Part shown: positions 52,625 to 61,230 of the stretch, one piece after another
How the letters are laid out: each line of letters opens with the position of its first letter
Numbering within the stretch: position 1 is the stretch's first letter
Assembly: GCF_042852765.1 (NCBI RefSeq)
Contig: NZ_AP031414.1
Length of the DNA stretch: 64,000 bases
Reading direction: 5' to 3' (one strand)
Source of the DNA: Schaedlerella glycyrrhizinilytica_A
Lineage (GTDB): Bacteria > Bacillota > Clostridia > Lachnospirales > Lachnospiraceae
The notes under the pieces: model-generated
Database searches by the model: none
Seen by the model: only the letters and a program-made list of their open reading frames with translations
What the model was told of the DNA's origin: nothing
Translations under genes and position numbers: made by a program

Positions 52625-52653
52625 ATTATAATGTCTAATTCTCTTTATGACAA
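52625..52653 (-). promoter_or_regulatory. Sigma-A promoter of guaA
   Basis: Read leftward: TTGTCA (52648-52653), 17-nt spacer, TATAAT (52625-52630). It leaves a leader of about 100 nt. Confidence 0.85.
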
Positions 52654-52725
52654 GTCCCTATAATAAGTACTTTTCTCGTCTTTTCCCGTCGAGCAATCAC
52701 ATTCCCTATGACCGGACCGTTATGT

Positions 52726-54108
52726 TTAAATGACTTTCTTCAGCATCCATTTTCCACTCCTGTAACGGATTATCATGAATATAGATCGTACGATCCAGTC
52801 CAGAACCATTGCAACCCATACGCCAAAAACTCCCATGCCCATATATTTTCCGAAAATGTAACTGAATACAATCCGACAGATCCACATGGATGCCAGTGAA
52901 ATATACATCGTCACCTGTGCATCTCCCGCCGCCCGCAATGTACACGGCAGGCTGAACGAGAACGGCCAGATCAGCATACAGCTGATCGTATGGAAATACA
53001 TGATCTGACGGGAAATATCCGCCGTAGCATCTGACAGATTGTATGCCCGCAGGATCACCGGAAGCAGCAATACGATCACTATATTGATCATCCAGATTCC
53101 CGCATACGTCATCATCATCAGTTTTTTCGTATAATATTTCACCTGATCGTAAGCGCCGGCTCCGACACACTGTGCGATCACAGTCGTCATTGCAAGGTTC
53201 AACGCCATTCCCGGTAGGATTTCAAACATTGCTACCACATTACAGACTGCATTTGCCGCGATCGCAAATGTCCCGAACGACGAAACCAGGCTCAACACAA
53301 GGATTTTTCCGAGCTGGAACATACTGTTTTCCAACCCATTTGGCACTCCGATACTTAAAATCCGCCGGATCATCCGACCATCCGGGTGATAACGGAGCGT
53401 CCGGTCAATATGTACCAACAATTTCTGATTCGATAACAGTCCAATGATCACAAATGCCGCCACCATCCTTGATACGAGCGTCGGGATCGCAACCCCCTCT
53501 GCGCCGCGGTGAAATCCATAGATCAAAACCGCATTTCCGCACACATTGATGATGTTCATCAAAACCGACACCTGCATCGACACTTTGGAATTTCCCATCG
53601 CCCGGAAAATCGCCGCGCCCGCATTGTACAGCGCGATAAACGGGATTGACGCCGTAACGATCATCAGATACACATCCGCATGATGCATGACATCTGCGTC
53701 AATATGACCAAATACAACATTTAAAATAAAACCTTTTCCAAAATAAATCAGCGCCATGATCGCCAGCGAGATCAACAAAATAAACCAGACGATCTGCGTC
53801 GATGCCCGACATGCCTGTTCTGTCCGCTTCTGTCCCAGATATTGTCCCACGATCACCGCGCCTCCGGTTGCCAGCGCAGCAAATACGTTGATAAACAACA
53901 CCATAATGTTATCAACCAAAGAAACGCCGGAAACTGCAGCTTCTCCGACATTTGCGATCATGATCGAGTCCGCCATGCCGACCAACACCGCCAGAAGCTG
54001 TTCCACCACAAGCGGCAGGATCAATGCCCGCAACGCCTTATTATCAAACAAATAATGACTCCGATCTACTTTTCCTTTCTCCATACCATCAGCCTCATCC
54101 TTTTCCAT
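52726..54108 (-). CDS. MATE-family efflux transporter
   Basis: A 460-residue membrane protein with about 12 hydrophobic segments. The N-terminus after a polar leader (LRALILPLVVEQLLAVLVGM) and ALATGGAVIVGQYLGQKR are typical of DinF/NorM-type MATE antiporters. It would export drugs or metabolites using a sodium or proton gradient. The start at 54108 follows GCGGAGG. A hairpin or operator-like palindrome overlaps its probable promoter (54129-54170). Confidence 0.93.
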   Translation of the reverse strand: MEKDEADGMEKGKVDRSHYLFDNKALRALILPLVVEQLLAVLVGMADSIMIANVGEAAVSGVSLVDNIMVLFINVFAALATGGAVIVGQYLGQKRTEQACRASTQIVWFILLISLAIMALIYFGKGFILNVVFGHIDADVMHHADVYLMIVTASIPFIALYNAGAAIFRAMGNSKVSMQVSVLMNIINVCGNAVLIYGFHRGAEGVAIPTLVSRMVAAFVIIGLLSNQKLLVHIDRTLRYHPDGRMIRRILSIGVPNGLENSMFQLGKILVLSLVSSFGTFAIAANAVCNVVAMFEILPGMALNLAMTTVIAQCVGAGAYDQVKYYTKKLMMMTYAGIWMINIVIVLLLPVILRAYNLSDATADISRQIMYFHTISCMLIWPFSFSLPCTLRAAGDAQVTMYISLASMWICRIVFSYIFGKYMGMGVFGVWVAMVLDWIVRSIFMIIRYRSGKWMLKKVI

Positions 54109-54128
54109 CTCATCCTCCGCAGCTTCTC

Positions 54129-54170
54129 ATTATTTGTAAATCACCGGAAGTGCCAAAAGGCACATTCCGG
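54129..54170 (-). promoter_or_regulatory. Promoter with overlapping inverted repeat before MATE gene
   Basis: Read leftward: TTGGCA (54151-54156), 16-nt spacer, AATAAT (54129-54134). The inverted repeat CCGGAA...TGCC/GGCA...TTCCGG (54144-54170) covers the -35. It could be an operator for a drug-responsive repressor, or an RNA hairpin if transcription starts farther upstream. Confidence 0.5.
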
Positions 54171-54232
54171 GATTGTAAGCAGTCGCCAAGGTCTCGGGCA
54201 AACCTGGACTTTGGCCCGTTGCCTATGTAAAT

Positions 54233-54273
54233 AAAAAACTTCCTAACGTAATATTATACGTCAGGAAGTTTTT
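54233..54273 (-). terminator. Terminator between HPr-like gene and MATE gene
   Basis: AAAAACTTCCT pairs with AGGAAGTTTTT, with inner ACGTA/TACGT and T tracts on both sides. Confidence 0.9.
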
Positions 54274-54446
54274 AGAAACAAGTCCCAGCTCATGCGGAAT
54301 GTTACATTTCCGCATATTGCATCGAAAGTGAGATTCTCTCGCATGAATCTCTGTTTTCGCATCAACAGACAAACTCTGTCGAAATGACAACACGATGGGC
54401 TTTACAGCCCGAAAAATATACTATGAGGGGGGAGGGTTATGCTGTA
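54274..54446 (-). other. Structured untranslated region of unknown role
   Basis: Read leftward from the HPr-like stop, at least four hairpins can be drawn: GGGCTG/CAGCCC-like, CAGAC/GTCTG-like, GAGATTC/GAATCTC and GCGGAAATG/CATTCCGC. They are followed by the terminator at 54233. It also has a C-rich tract (CCCTCCCCCC) that could pair with ribosome sites. No known riboswitch class was recognised. It may be a long 3' UTR, a small RNA, or a leader controlling the MATE gene. Confidence 0.5.
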
Positions 54447-54677
54447 CTATGCAGCTACATACTGGGAAATATCTTGTTCCAACTGTTCACAATCATCATG
54501 ATACACCTTAAGGGATATGACGTTGTTCAGTCCTAAATTCATAATTCCGAGGAATGATTTCGCGTCCACGATGAATCTGCCTCGCTGCATATCCATTGCA
54601 AAATCATATTTTTCAACTTTATTGACAAAGTTTAAAATATCCTCAGGAACACTGAACCTGACCCGAAATTCGTGCAT
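54447..54677 (-). CDS. HPr-like protein without active-site histidine
   Basis: About 76 residues. The start at 54677 (MHEFRVRFSVPEDIL) follows AAGGAGG; the longer frame runs through the promoter region. VDAKSFLGIMNLGLNNVISL matches the HPr segment around regulatory Ser46, but the normal GLHARPA phosphohistidine motif is missing, so it cannot take part in PTS phosphotransfer. A co-regulator or structural role is possible. It stands between the YesN-like regulator gene and the structured region. Confidence 0.8.
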   Translation of the reverse strand: MHEFRVRFSVPEDILNFVNKVEKYDFAMDMQRGRFIVDAKSFLGIMNLGLNNVISLKVYHDDCEQLEQDISQYVAA

Positions 54678-54801
54678 GTTCAAGACCTCCTTTTTCAATC
54701 TTTCACATTGTTCCCACTTTTCACTTGGTCTATTCAGTACTCTAATCATATCATAATTTTTCGTCAAAAAAAGACGAAATTTATGAAAAAAGTCGAATTT
54801 T

Positions 54802-56328
54802 TTAATGAACTGACTTCCGAAATTCACTCGGAAGCATCCCGACTTCCTCTTTAAATACCTTACTCATATACTTTGGATCCGAATATCCCGCCAGTTCTGC
54901 GATCTGATTCAGTTTCAGCGGCGTATCCAAAAGCAGTTGTTTTACTTTCTCGATCTTGCAACGTCGGACCGTTTCCGTAAAGGAGCTCCCGGTTTCTTTT
55001 TTAAACTGTGTACTCAGATATTCCTCGGAGACAAACAACTTGCGCGCAGTCTCCTCCAGTGTGATTCCCTCACTGTAATATTTCCAGATCAGTTCTTTTG
55101 CTTTCTGTACCATTTGACTGACCGAAGTTTCCTCTGTCTTTCCCTGTTCTCCGCATATGATCTGGAGAAATGTCTCCATCTCGGAACCGATCTTCTCCCA
55201 CGTTACCGCCTCCGCAAGATTTCCCAGAATATTCTGGATCTGGAGTTCTGATTCTTCTTTCCGTTTCCACTGCTTATTGGCAAGATTCCGTCCAAATCGG
55301 AGAAGCGTTTCTTTGATCTGTTTCGGTGCGTACGCTCCCGCACGCAAAAGACCGGTTATTTCTTCGTAACAATGCCCCAGCGTTTCTCCGTCTTTTTTCA
55401 ACATTGCCTGCAATGCCTGTTCTTCCAATTCTACCGGATATTTCAGCGGGATCATATTCCACCGACTGATTTTTTCCGGACTGATCAGAGTTCCCGGCGG
55501 AAAATACAGATTCCACTCCAGGTTCTTCCGCATTTCTTCCACAGCCCACGCCACATCCGCAAGACGCTCTGCGCGCCCCCACACATAGATCACCGGCTTT
55601 TCCAGAACCCGTTCCAACACCGGAACCGCATTTTTCTGATATCGCCGGTAAAATGTTTTCCCCTCTTCCAGACGGTATAAGATCAACAGCACCATTGCTG
55701 CATTTTCATTTTTCTGCAGGAACGTCCGGTATCCAACCGCATTTTGTGCCAGATGTTCCAACGTCTCCGCAGCCCGGTCTGCCTGCTGATCGTAAGACTC
55801 CCCCAGCCAGACCGCAAACATCTCCACCGGCTCTTCCACTGTAAATCCATACCGCTCTTTCGTCATCCGGTTCAATTCCGTATCTACTTCAAGCTGTCCA
55901 TTCAAACACCCGAGAAATATGTTGTCCATCGAAAGTACCTTTTCCTGACTCTCGACTCTTCGGATCTCATCCGCAGTCTTTTGCAGTACCTGCTTTAATT
56001 CCGGGATCTTGATCGGTTTTAACAAGTAATTCTCTACGCCATGGTCGATCGCCTGTTTTGCATAGTCAAATTCCGAATACGCGGTCAGAACAACCGCCCT
56101 GCAAGGGATCTGTTCTTCCCGCAGTTTTCCGAGCATTGTGAGTCCGTCCATTTTCGGCATCCGAATATCCATGATCACAAGATCCGGCTTCGTTCTTTTA
56201 ATCAGTTCATATCCGGCTTCCCCGTCTGCTGCCGTTCCGATCACTTTATACTCCGGATCGATCTTTTGCAGGATATTCGCCATCCCTTCCCTGATCACCG
56301 TCTCGTCCTCTACTACTGCGATCCTCAT
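54802..56328 (-). CDS. YesN-like response regulator with AraC DNA-binding domain
   Basis: About 508 residues. The start at 56328 (MRIAVVEDETVIREG) follows AAGGAGG inside the kinase gene. The receiver has VVEDE and phospho-acceptor Asp in PDLVIMDIRMPKMDG. A middle region of about 270 residues is less conserved. The C-terminus has AraC-type motifs (ITLEETARKLFVSEEYLSTQ, then KLNQIAELAGYSDPKYMSKV). It partners the kinase upstream. Such pairs usually control carbohydrate transport operons; the target is not adjacent here. Confidence 0.93.
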   Translation of the reverse strand: MRIAVVEDETVIREGMANILQKIDPEYKVIGTAADGEAGYELIKRTKPDLVIMDIRMPKMDGLTMLGKLREEQIPCRAVVLTAYSEFDYAKQAIDHGVENYLLKPIKIPELKQVLQKTADEIRRVESQEKVLSMDNIFLGCLNGQLEVDTELNRMTKERYGFTVEEPVEMFAVWLGESYDQQADRAAETLEHLAQNAVGYRTFLQKNENAAMVLLILYRLEEGKTFYRRYQKNAVPVLERVLEKPVIYVWGRAERLADVAWAVEEMRKNLEWNLYFPPGTLISPEKISRWNMIPLKYPVELEEQALQAMLKKDGETLGHCYEEITGLLRAGAYAPKQIKETLLRFGRNLANKQWKRKEESELQIQNILGNLAEAVTWEKIGSEMETFLQIICGEQGKTEETSVSQMVQKAKELIWKYYSEGITLEETARKLFVSEEYLSTQFKKETGSSFTETVRRCKIEKVKQLLLDTPLKLNQIAELAGYSDPKYMSKVFKEEVGMLPSEFRKSVH

Positions 56329-58042
56329 GCTCTCCCTCCTTTGTATCCATCTTTGCATCCGGCTTAGTATCCGGCTTCCTTACCGGAATAAATAAATGCA
56401 CTCTCGTTCCGCTTCCCTGCACACTTTCCAGATAAAGTGTCGCCGCCTCATCGTAATAAAGTTTCAAACGTTTCCGGACATTTGCAATGCCGACATGGGT
56501 CCCCATGTCCGCCTCTTCTTCATTCAGATGACGCAGACGGTTTTCTTCGATCCCCTTACCATTATCTTCTATTAAAATATGAAGCTGGTCTCCGGTCATT
56601 CTTGCCGCTATCAATATTTCCCACTGTCCGCTTTTTTCCGTAAATGCGTATTTCATCGCATTTTCAATAAAAGGCTGGATCAGTAATTTGTGGATCGGGA
56701 TCTGTTTCAATTCCTCGGCAACCTGAATCCGAAGATCCGGTTTCTTTCCTAATTTCGCACTCTGGATCATAATATAGCTGTCCACCCAGGAAAGGGCATG
56801 TTCCAGCGACGTCTCCGCTCCGGCATTTTTCACTGCATAGCGCAGAATATCCGCCAGTGCTCCGATCATTTCACTGATCTCATACTGTTCATTCTCGATC
56901 GCTTTCCAGTTGATCGCATCCAGCGTATTATATAAGAAATGGGGATCGATCTGAGCCTCCAATGCCGAAAGTTCCGCCATGCGCTGCTCGGCAGAGGCCT
57001 GCTTCACCTGTTCGATCAGATTTTCAATATGGACGACCATCTCATTAAATCCTCTGCCGATCCTTGTAAATTCTTTCGGGATCTTTTCTTCTGTATAAGA
57101 TCTCGCAGAAAAATCGCCCTTTTCCACCCGGCTGATCGTATCCATATAACTGTCCACCGCATTTAAATACGGCTTTGAAAGAGAATACGCCAGCACGACC
57201 GCAACCATGACCGATGCAAGTGCAACGATCCCGAGAAAACAAAGTTCCATCCGCCGCTGCTCATAATATGTCTCCAGCGAACGCTCATTCCAAAATGTAA
57301 ATCCTGTCTGGTTACTCTCTTTTTTTGTATAAACACAATGCTTATCATTCAGTACCTGAGAAGACAAAAGCCCGATTTCCGATTTGTCCTCCGCGCTGAT
57401 CACCGTTTCCCCATTTAAAATATACACCTGTGAATTTTCATCAAAATCCAGACTCTGCCGGATATAGTCTTCCCCGAGCAGAAATACGATCGTTCCGAGT
57501 TCCTGACTGCCCACCTGCGTGTCGATCAGCTTTTCCGAGAGCAGAATCAGATATTGTTCCCGTCCGTTCAGCATGACCGAATCTTCCATTCCACAGTAAG
57601 TCGTTTCCCGCCCGCTCTCCGGAATCGGGATCTGCTTAGCCCATGCGGCATTTTCTTCCGACAGCATACTTGCAGAGATCATGCTTTTATCCGGAAATAC
57701 AAGAAGTATCCCCTCCAGCCCGTCATTTCGCTGACAATTATAACGCAAAAGCTGCTCCATGGAAGCTTTCGCCCCGTCTGTCCCTGTCTTCACCTCTTTG
57801 ACGCTGTCCAGGATTTCTTTCTCCACGCGCAGTTCATCCAATATCGCCTCATATTTATCCAGCATCATATCCAGACCGCGATCTGAATTTCTAAGACTTC
57901 TCTGAATCGTGTTTTCCGCAGTCTGCATCTGGGTTTTTCGATTATTCCACTGCATGACCATCGCAAAGATCAGCACAGGGATCAGCGCCGCAAACAAAAA
58001 GCGCGTCAGCATGCCGCGGTGGATCGAATGTTCTTTTTTCAT
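56246..58042 (-). CDS. YesM-like sensor histidine kinase
   Basis: A 598-residue membrane kinase. Two transmembrane segments (about 10-30 and 270-290) flank an extracellular sensor domain, then a HAMP (SKPYLNAVDSYMDTISRVEK). The His_kinase motif is AQIDPHFLYNTLDAINWKAI, and the ATPase has FIENAMKYAF and DNGKGI. The last 34 or so residues (after HLFIPVRKP) are low complexity and highly charged. They overlap the response-regulator gene by 83 nt, which is unusually long. Confidence 0.93.
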   Translation of the reverse strand: MKKEHSIHRGMLTRFLFAALIPVLIFAMVMQWNNRKTQMQTAENTIQRSLRNSDRGLDMMLDKYEAILDELRVEKEILDSVKEVKTGTDGAKASMEQLLRYNCQRNDGLEGILLVFPDKSMISASMLSEENAAWAKQIPIPESGRETTYCGMEDSVMLNGREQYLILLSEKLIDTQVGSQELGTIVFLLGEDYIRQSLDFDENSQVYILNGETVISAEDKSEIGLLSSQVLNDKHCVYTKKESNQTGFTFWNERSLETYYEQRRMELCFLGIVALASVMVAVVLAYSLSKPYLNAVDSYMDTISRVEKGDFSARSYTEEKIPKEFTRIGRGFNEMVVHIENLIEQVKQASAEQRMAELSALEAQIDPHFLYNTLDAINWKAIENEQYEISEMIGALADILRYAVKNAGAETSLEHALSWVDSYIMIQSAKLGKKPDLRIQVAEELKQIPIHKLLIQPFIENAMKYAFTEKSGQWEILIAARMTGDQLHILIEDNGKGIEENRLRHLNEEEADMGTHVGIANVRKRLKLYYDEAATLYLESVQGSGTRVHLFIPVRKPDTKPDAKMDTKEGEHEDRSSRGRDGDQGRDGEYPAKDRSGV

Positions 58043-58094
58043 GTGTCTTTCTCCATGTATTTTCTTTCATATCCCCCAGTATACCATAAAAATA

Positions 58095-58346
58095 TCAGTA
58101 CCGATGCAGATATTTTTCTCTTGTGGCAAGTCCTCCCCTGATGTGGCGCTCTGACTTATTTGTGTCCAGAACCTTCCGGGCTTCTGCGGCAAGTGACGGA
58201 TTGATTTGAAGGAGCCGTTCGGTGACATCTTTATGTACCGTACTTTTACTGATTCCAAACTGCTTTGCTGTCTGGCGCACCGTTGCATTATGTTCTATAA
58301 TATAATTTGCAATCTCGACGGCTCTCTCCTCGATATAATCTTTCAA
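58095..58346 (-). CDS. spoIIID: Sporulation regulator SpoIIID
   Basis: An 83-residue DNA-binding protein that acts in the mother cell on sigma-E and sigma-K regulons. IEERAVEIANYIIEHNATVR leads into the helix-turn-helix QTAKQFGISKSTVHKDVTER, and SERHIRGGLATREKY near the end is typical. It starts with TTG after GGGGGA. A hairpin with a following T run overlaps this start region. Its presence implies a sporulation programme. Confidence 0.95.
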   Translation of the reverse strand: MKDYIEERAVEIANYIIEHNATVRQTAKQFGISKSTVHKDVTERLLQINPSLAAEARKVLDTNKSERHIRGGLATREKYLHRY

Positions 58347-58389
58347 AAAAATCCCCCTGCAAACACCATTTTTACAATGTATGCAGGGG
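58344..58389 (-). promoter_or_regulatory. Terminator-like hairpin sequestering the spoIIID start
   Basis: Read leftward, CCCCTGCA (58382-58389) pairs with TGCAGGGG (58354-58361), then GATTTTTTTG where the last TTG is the start codon. The GGGGGA ribosome site lies in the 3' arm. It could act as attenuator or as a translational lock. Confidence 0.65.
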
Positions 58390-58526
58390 AAATTTTACAT
58401 ATGTTACCGATCTTTTCTTCTTCCACCAACTTTTTTCACTTTTTTTCATTTTCCACTTGCATTCTCCTCATATCTATGGTATATTAATCCTTGCTTGTGG
58501 GAGAAACACCTCACACAACATCATAT

Positions 58527-58598
58527 GGCTCCATGGTCAAGCGGTTAAGACGCTAGCCTCTCACGCTGGAATCAGGGGTTCGATTCCCCTTGGAGTCA
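58527..58598 (+). tRNA. tRNA-Glu (anticodon CUC)
   Basis: A 72-nt cloverleaf. The acceptor GGCTCCA pairs with TGGAGTC (one G-T). The anticodon arm is CTAGC-CTCTCAC-GCTGG with anticodon CTC, reading GAG. The T arm is GGGG-TTCGATT-CCCC. CCA is not encoded. A terminator follows directly. Confidence 0.93.
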
Positions 58599-58603
58599 CT
58601 TTC

Positions 58604-58636
58604 AAAACTCGTAACTTCTAAGTTACGGGTTTTTTA
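58604..58636 (+). terminator. Terminator after tRNA-Glu
   Basis: AACTCGTAACTT pairs with AAGTTACGGGTT (one G-T) and ends in TTTTTT. Confidence 0.9.
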
Positions 58637-58668
58637 TTTTCTGCCGACAGACTGATTCCCATAATTTT

Positions 58669-58707
58669 AGGGCTGGTGTTTCAAATATCAAATGAAACAT
58701 CAGCCCT
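58669..58707 (-). terminator. Terminator after the lipid kinase gene
   Basis: AGGGCTG and TGTTTC pair with GAAACA and CAGCCCT around an A/T loop, 25 nt past the kinase stop. Confidence 0.75.
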
Positions 58708-58731
58708 ATTACTATTTCCGTTTATTTTTCT

Positions 58732-59790
58732 TTATTCCTGATCCCAGGTATTTTCTGTCTCTGTTTCTTCTGTCACGACCATCACTACCTCTTCCGCGCT
58801 CAATTCCTCCATCGCACTTTGAAGTGCTTCTTTCTTCTCCTCGAAATGCTGTTTTGTACTTTCTTTGATCATGATCTGCAGTCCCTGCTTTTTATTTTGG
58901 ACAAGAACCTCGTCATGCTCACCACCGAACTCTCCGTCCAGTGTCCACGGAATCTCCTCAAACGAAGTAAATTTCACACAACTGCTCTTGAACGAATACA
59001 TATGCTTTGAATCGATCTGCCGGATCACAAGCGCTGCGACGATCTCATTCAATTCGATCGGATTCCGCGGTGTCTTGATCAATGTCACTTCAAACACTCC
59101 GTCATCAAAAATAACATCACGTCCGATGATACCTCTGAATCCGCCAACCGAACGGGAATTTGTCACCATACCGAACATGAAATCCTCTTCCAGCACTTCT
59201 CCGTCATGTTCCACACGGATATGATAAGACGGAACGTTAAAAATACGCTTCGCCCCCTCCAGCACATATGCCAAATGACCGAGCACATTTTTCATACTCT
59301 GCTTTGTCTCATAAGACACATCGGTGAACAGTCCAAAAGCCGCAATATATACGAAAAAGTCATCGTTGAACACTCCGACATCACACGAAAACGGCACTCC
59401 GTTCACAACCGTATCCGCCGCTTCCAGCATATCTTTTGAAATATGCAGGCTACTTGCAAAATCATTGGTCGTCCCCGCCGGTATATAACCGATCGGAACC
59501 ATTTCTTTTCGGCGGCACATCCCTGTTACGACCTCATCCAGCGTACCGTCGCCTCCGCTGCATGCAACCAGGTCGTACGGTTCGGTATACGCGATCGTTT
59601 TCGCCAGCGCATCATGATATTTCTGCGTCGGATAAACGGTCACTTCATACCCGCCTTTCACAAAAATATCCAGAATATCCGACAGGTTCGGCTTCAGCAC
59701 TCCCGTTCCTGCATTCGGATTATAAATAAACAACATTTTTTTTCGTCTGTTCTGATCCTTATCCGTGTATTTCTCTATCACATTCTCCAT
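58732..59790 (-). CDS. Diacylglycerol/lipid kinase family protein (DagK/YegS-like)
   Basis: A 352-residue kinase. The nucleotide site includes FIYNPNAGTG near residue 20 and CSGGDGTLDEVVTGM near 80, the hallmark GGDGT. GYIPAGTTNDFASSL follows. The C-terminal beta domain carries the membrane-facing region, and the last 30 residues are acidic. It phosphorylates diacylglycerol or a related lipid to recycle it. The start follows AAGGAG. A perfect CCGGAAAA/TTTTCCGG hairpin (59871-59892) lies in its upstream region. Confidence 0.92.
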   Translation of the reverse strand: MENVIEKYTDKDQNRRKKMLFIYNPNAGTGVLKPNLSDILDIFVKGGYEVTVYPTQKYHDALAKTIAYTEPYDLVACSGGDGTLDEVVTGMCRRKEMVPIGYIPAGTTNDFASSLHISKDMLEAADTVVNGVPFSCDVGVFNDDFFVYIAAFGLFTDVSYETKQSMKNVLGHLAYVLEGAKRIFNVPSYHIRVEHDGEVLEEDFMFGMVTNSRSVGGFRGIIGRDVIFDDGVFEVTLIKTPRNPIELNEIVAALVIRQIDSKHMYSFKSSCVKFTSFEEIPWTLDGEFGGEHDEVLVQNKKQGLQIMIKESTKQHFEEKKEALQSAMEELSAEEVVMVVTEETETENTWDQE

Positions 59791-59870
59791 TTTTCCAGCT
59801 CCTTAATGTCTCATATCCTGCTGTTTTCCCGTCTTTCTATTTTCTCATTCGTCTGCAATGAGCCCTTCCT

Positions 59871-59892
59871 CCGGAAAAATGTGATTTTCCGG
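59871..59892. repeat. Perfect 8-bp hairpin upstream of the lipid kinase gene
   Basis: CCGGAAAA and TTTTCCGG around ATGTGA. It may be an operator or leader hairpin. There is no T tract strong enough to call it a terminator. Confidence 0.5.
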
Positions 59893-59920
59893 ATACAGAC
59901 GGACGGTCTCTTTCATTTAT

Positions 59921-59954
59921 AAAAGAGGCTGTACTTCTTCCGTACACCCTCTTT
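59921..59954 (-). terminator. Terminator after the crh-like gene
   Basis: AAAGAGG and GTAC pair with GTAC and CCTCTTT; the minus strand runs into TTTT. It closes the murB-rapZ-whiA-crh run. Confidence 0.8.
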
Positions 59955-59990
59955 CAAACCTGATTCCTCTATCTGATCAACAATCGCTCA

Positions 59991-60251
59991 TCAAGCTTTT
60001 ACATTTGCAAAAAAAGTCTTGATCCCTTCTGCTGCCATCTCTTCATCTTCTCCCTCGGTGAGAACCGTTACTTTCTCGCCCTCGCTTAAGTTCAGACTCA
60101 TCATTCCCATAATGCTCTTTGCATTGATCTGCTTATCGCCCATCTGAATATAAATCCTGCTTGCGTACTGGCTTGCCTCCTGTACCAACAAAGCGATCGG
60201 TCTTCCATCCAGACCATTCTCATGTCTTACAACAACCGGTGTCTTAATCAT
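59991..60251 (-). CDS. crh: Crh-like HPr paralogue (Asp15 in place of His15)
   Basis: An 86-residue HPr fold. The active-site motif is GLDGRPIALLV instead of GLHARPA, so the phosphorylatable His15 is Asp. Regulatory Ser46 is kept in NAKSIMGMMSLNLS. Bacillus Crh has the same design (Gln15, Ser46) and sits in the same gene neighbourhood after whiA. It should therefore act as a CcpA corepressor after HPr kinase phosphorylation and not in sugar transport. It overlaps whiA by 4 nt. Confidence 0.88.
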   Translation of the reverse strand: MIKTPVVVRHENGLDGRPIALLVQEASQYASRIYIQMGDKQINAKSIMGMMSLNLSEGEKVTVLTEGEDEEMAAEGIKTFFANVKA

Positions 60252-61207
60252 AATAACCCTCCTTGTTCTTGCCTTACCTTTTCTGCCAACTCACTCAATT
60301 TCCTGAGTCTGTGATTCACCCCCGATTTGCCCACCGGAGGCGATAAAAGCTCGCCCAGTTCTTTTAGTGACGCCTCGGGATGTGAAAGACGGGCAAGTGC
60401 AATCTCTTCCAATCCCTCGGACAACTTCTCAAACCCGATCGTATCACGCAGATACGTTATATCCTCCACCTGCTTCACCGCAGCAGAGACCGTTTTATTG
60501 ATATTGGCAGTCTCACAATTCACCTTGCGGTTCACGGTATTTCGCATCTCCTTTAAGATCCGTACATTTTCCAGTTCCATCAAAGATACATGCGCTTCCA
60601 TGATATTCAAAATATCAACGATCTGAGATCCCTCTTTTACATAGACAACGTAGACCTTTTTTCTCTGGACGATCTTTGCGTCCGTCTCAAAACTGCAGAG
60701 CAGCTCTTTCACCTGTTCAGCCATCGCTTCTGCCGCGCAGACGATCTCAAAGTGATACGATTTCTCCGGATCACTCATCGAGCCAGCCGCCAGAAATGCG
60801 CCGCGAATAAATGCTCTTCTGCAACACGGCTGCTGTACCACGATCGGATTCACGATATGGATCTCCTCAAATCCGTTCTGATACTCCTCTGTTAGCTTCG
60901 TTGCCTGAAGAATACGCAGGGCGTCCTGATGCTGTTTCACAATGATGGAATAAGAGACGCTCTGCCGCAAAATATTTCTCCTGACCGAGATATCAGATTC
61001 TATATTAAATGTTTTTTTGATCAATGTAAAGACCTTTCTTGCAACAGCGATATTTTCTGTATGGATTTTTATCCCGTATCGATTCCTGCTGTCGATCACG
61101 ATCGATCCACAAACGCTGAGCATTGCCGCCAGTTCCGCGATCTGACAATGCCTTGCACTGCTCCACTGTCTCGAAAGTTCTTCTTTTACTTTTCCCGAAA
61201 ATGACAT
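60248..61207 (-). CDS. whiA: WhiA-family DNA-binding regulator
   Basis: A 319-residue protein with a degenerate homing-endonuclease-like N-terminal domain (FSGKVKEELSRQW start; RAFIRGAFLAAGSMSDPEKS) and a C-terminal helix-turn-helix (ASLKELGELLSPPVGKSGVN). WhiA links division and metabolism in Firmicutes. It lies between rapZ and the crh-like gene; yvcK (mgfK), often between rapZ and whiA, is absent here. Confidence 0.95.
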   Translation of the reverse strand: MSFSGKVKEELSRQWSSARHCQIAELAAMLSVCGSIVIDSRNRYGIKIHTENIAVARKVFTLIKKTFNIESDISVRRNILRQSVSYSIIVKQHQDALRILQATKLTEEYQNGFEEIHIVNPIVVQQPCCRRAFIRGAFLAAGSMSDPEKSYHFEIVCAAEAMAEQVKELLCSFETDAKIVQRKKVYVVYVKEGSQIVDILNIMEAHVSLMELENVRILKEMRNTVNRKVNCETANINKTVSAAVKQVEDITYLRDTIGFEKLSEGLEEIALARLSHPEASLKELGELLSPPVGKSGVNHRLRKLSELAEKVRQEQGGLL

Positions 61208-61230
61208 CTGCTATTTTCCCTCTTCCCGGC

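Noticed and set aside
54109..54446. 6S RNA, guanidine or cyclic-di-GMP riboswitch between HPr-like and MATE genes
   Set aside because: None of the signature sequences of those classes is present, so it is reported only as an unassigned structured region.
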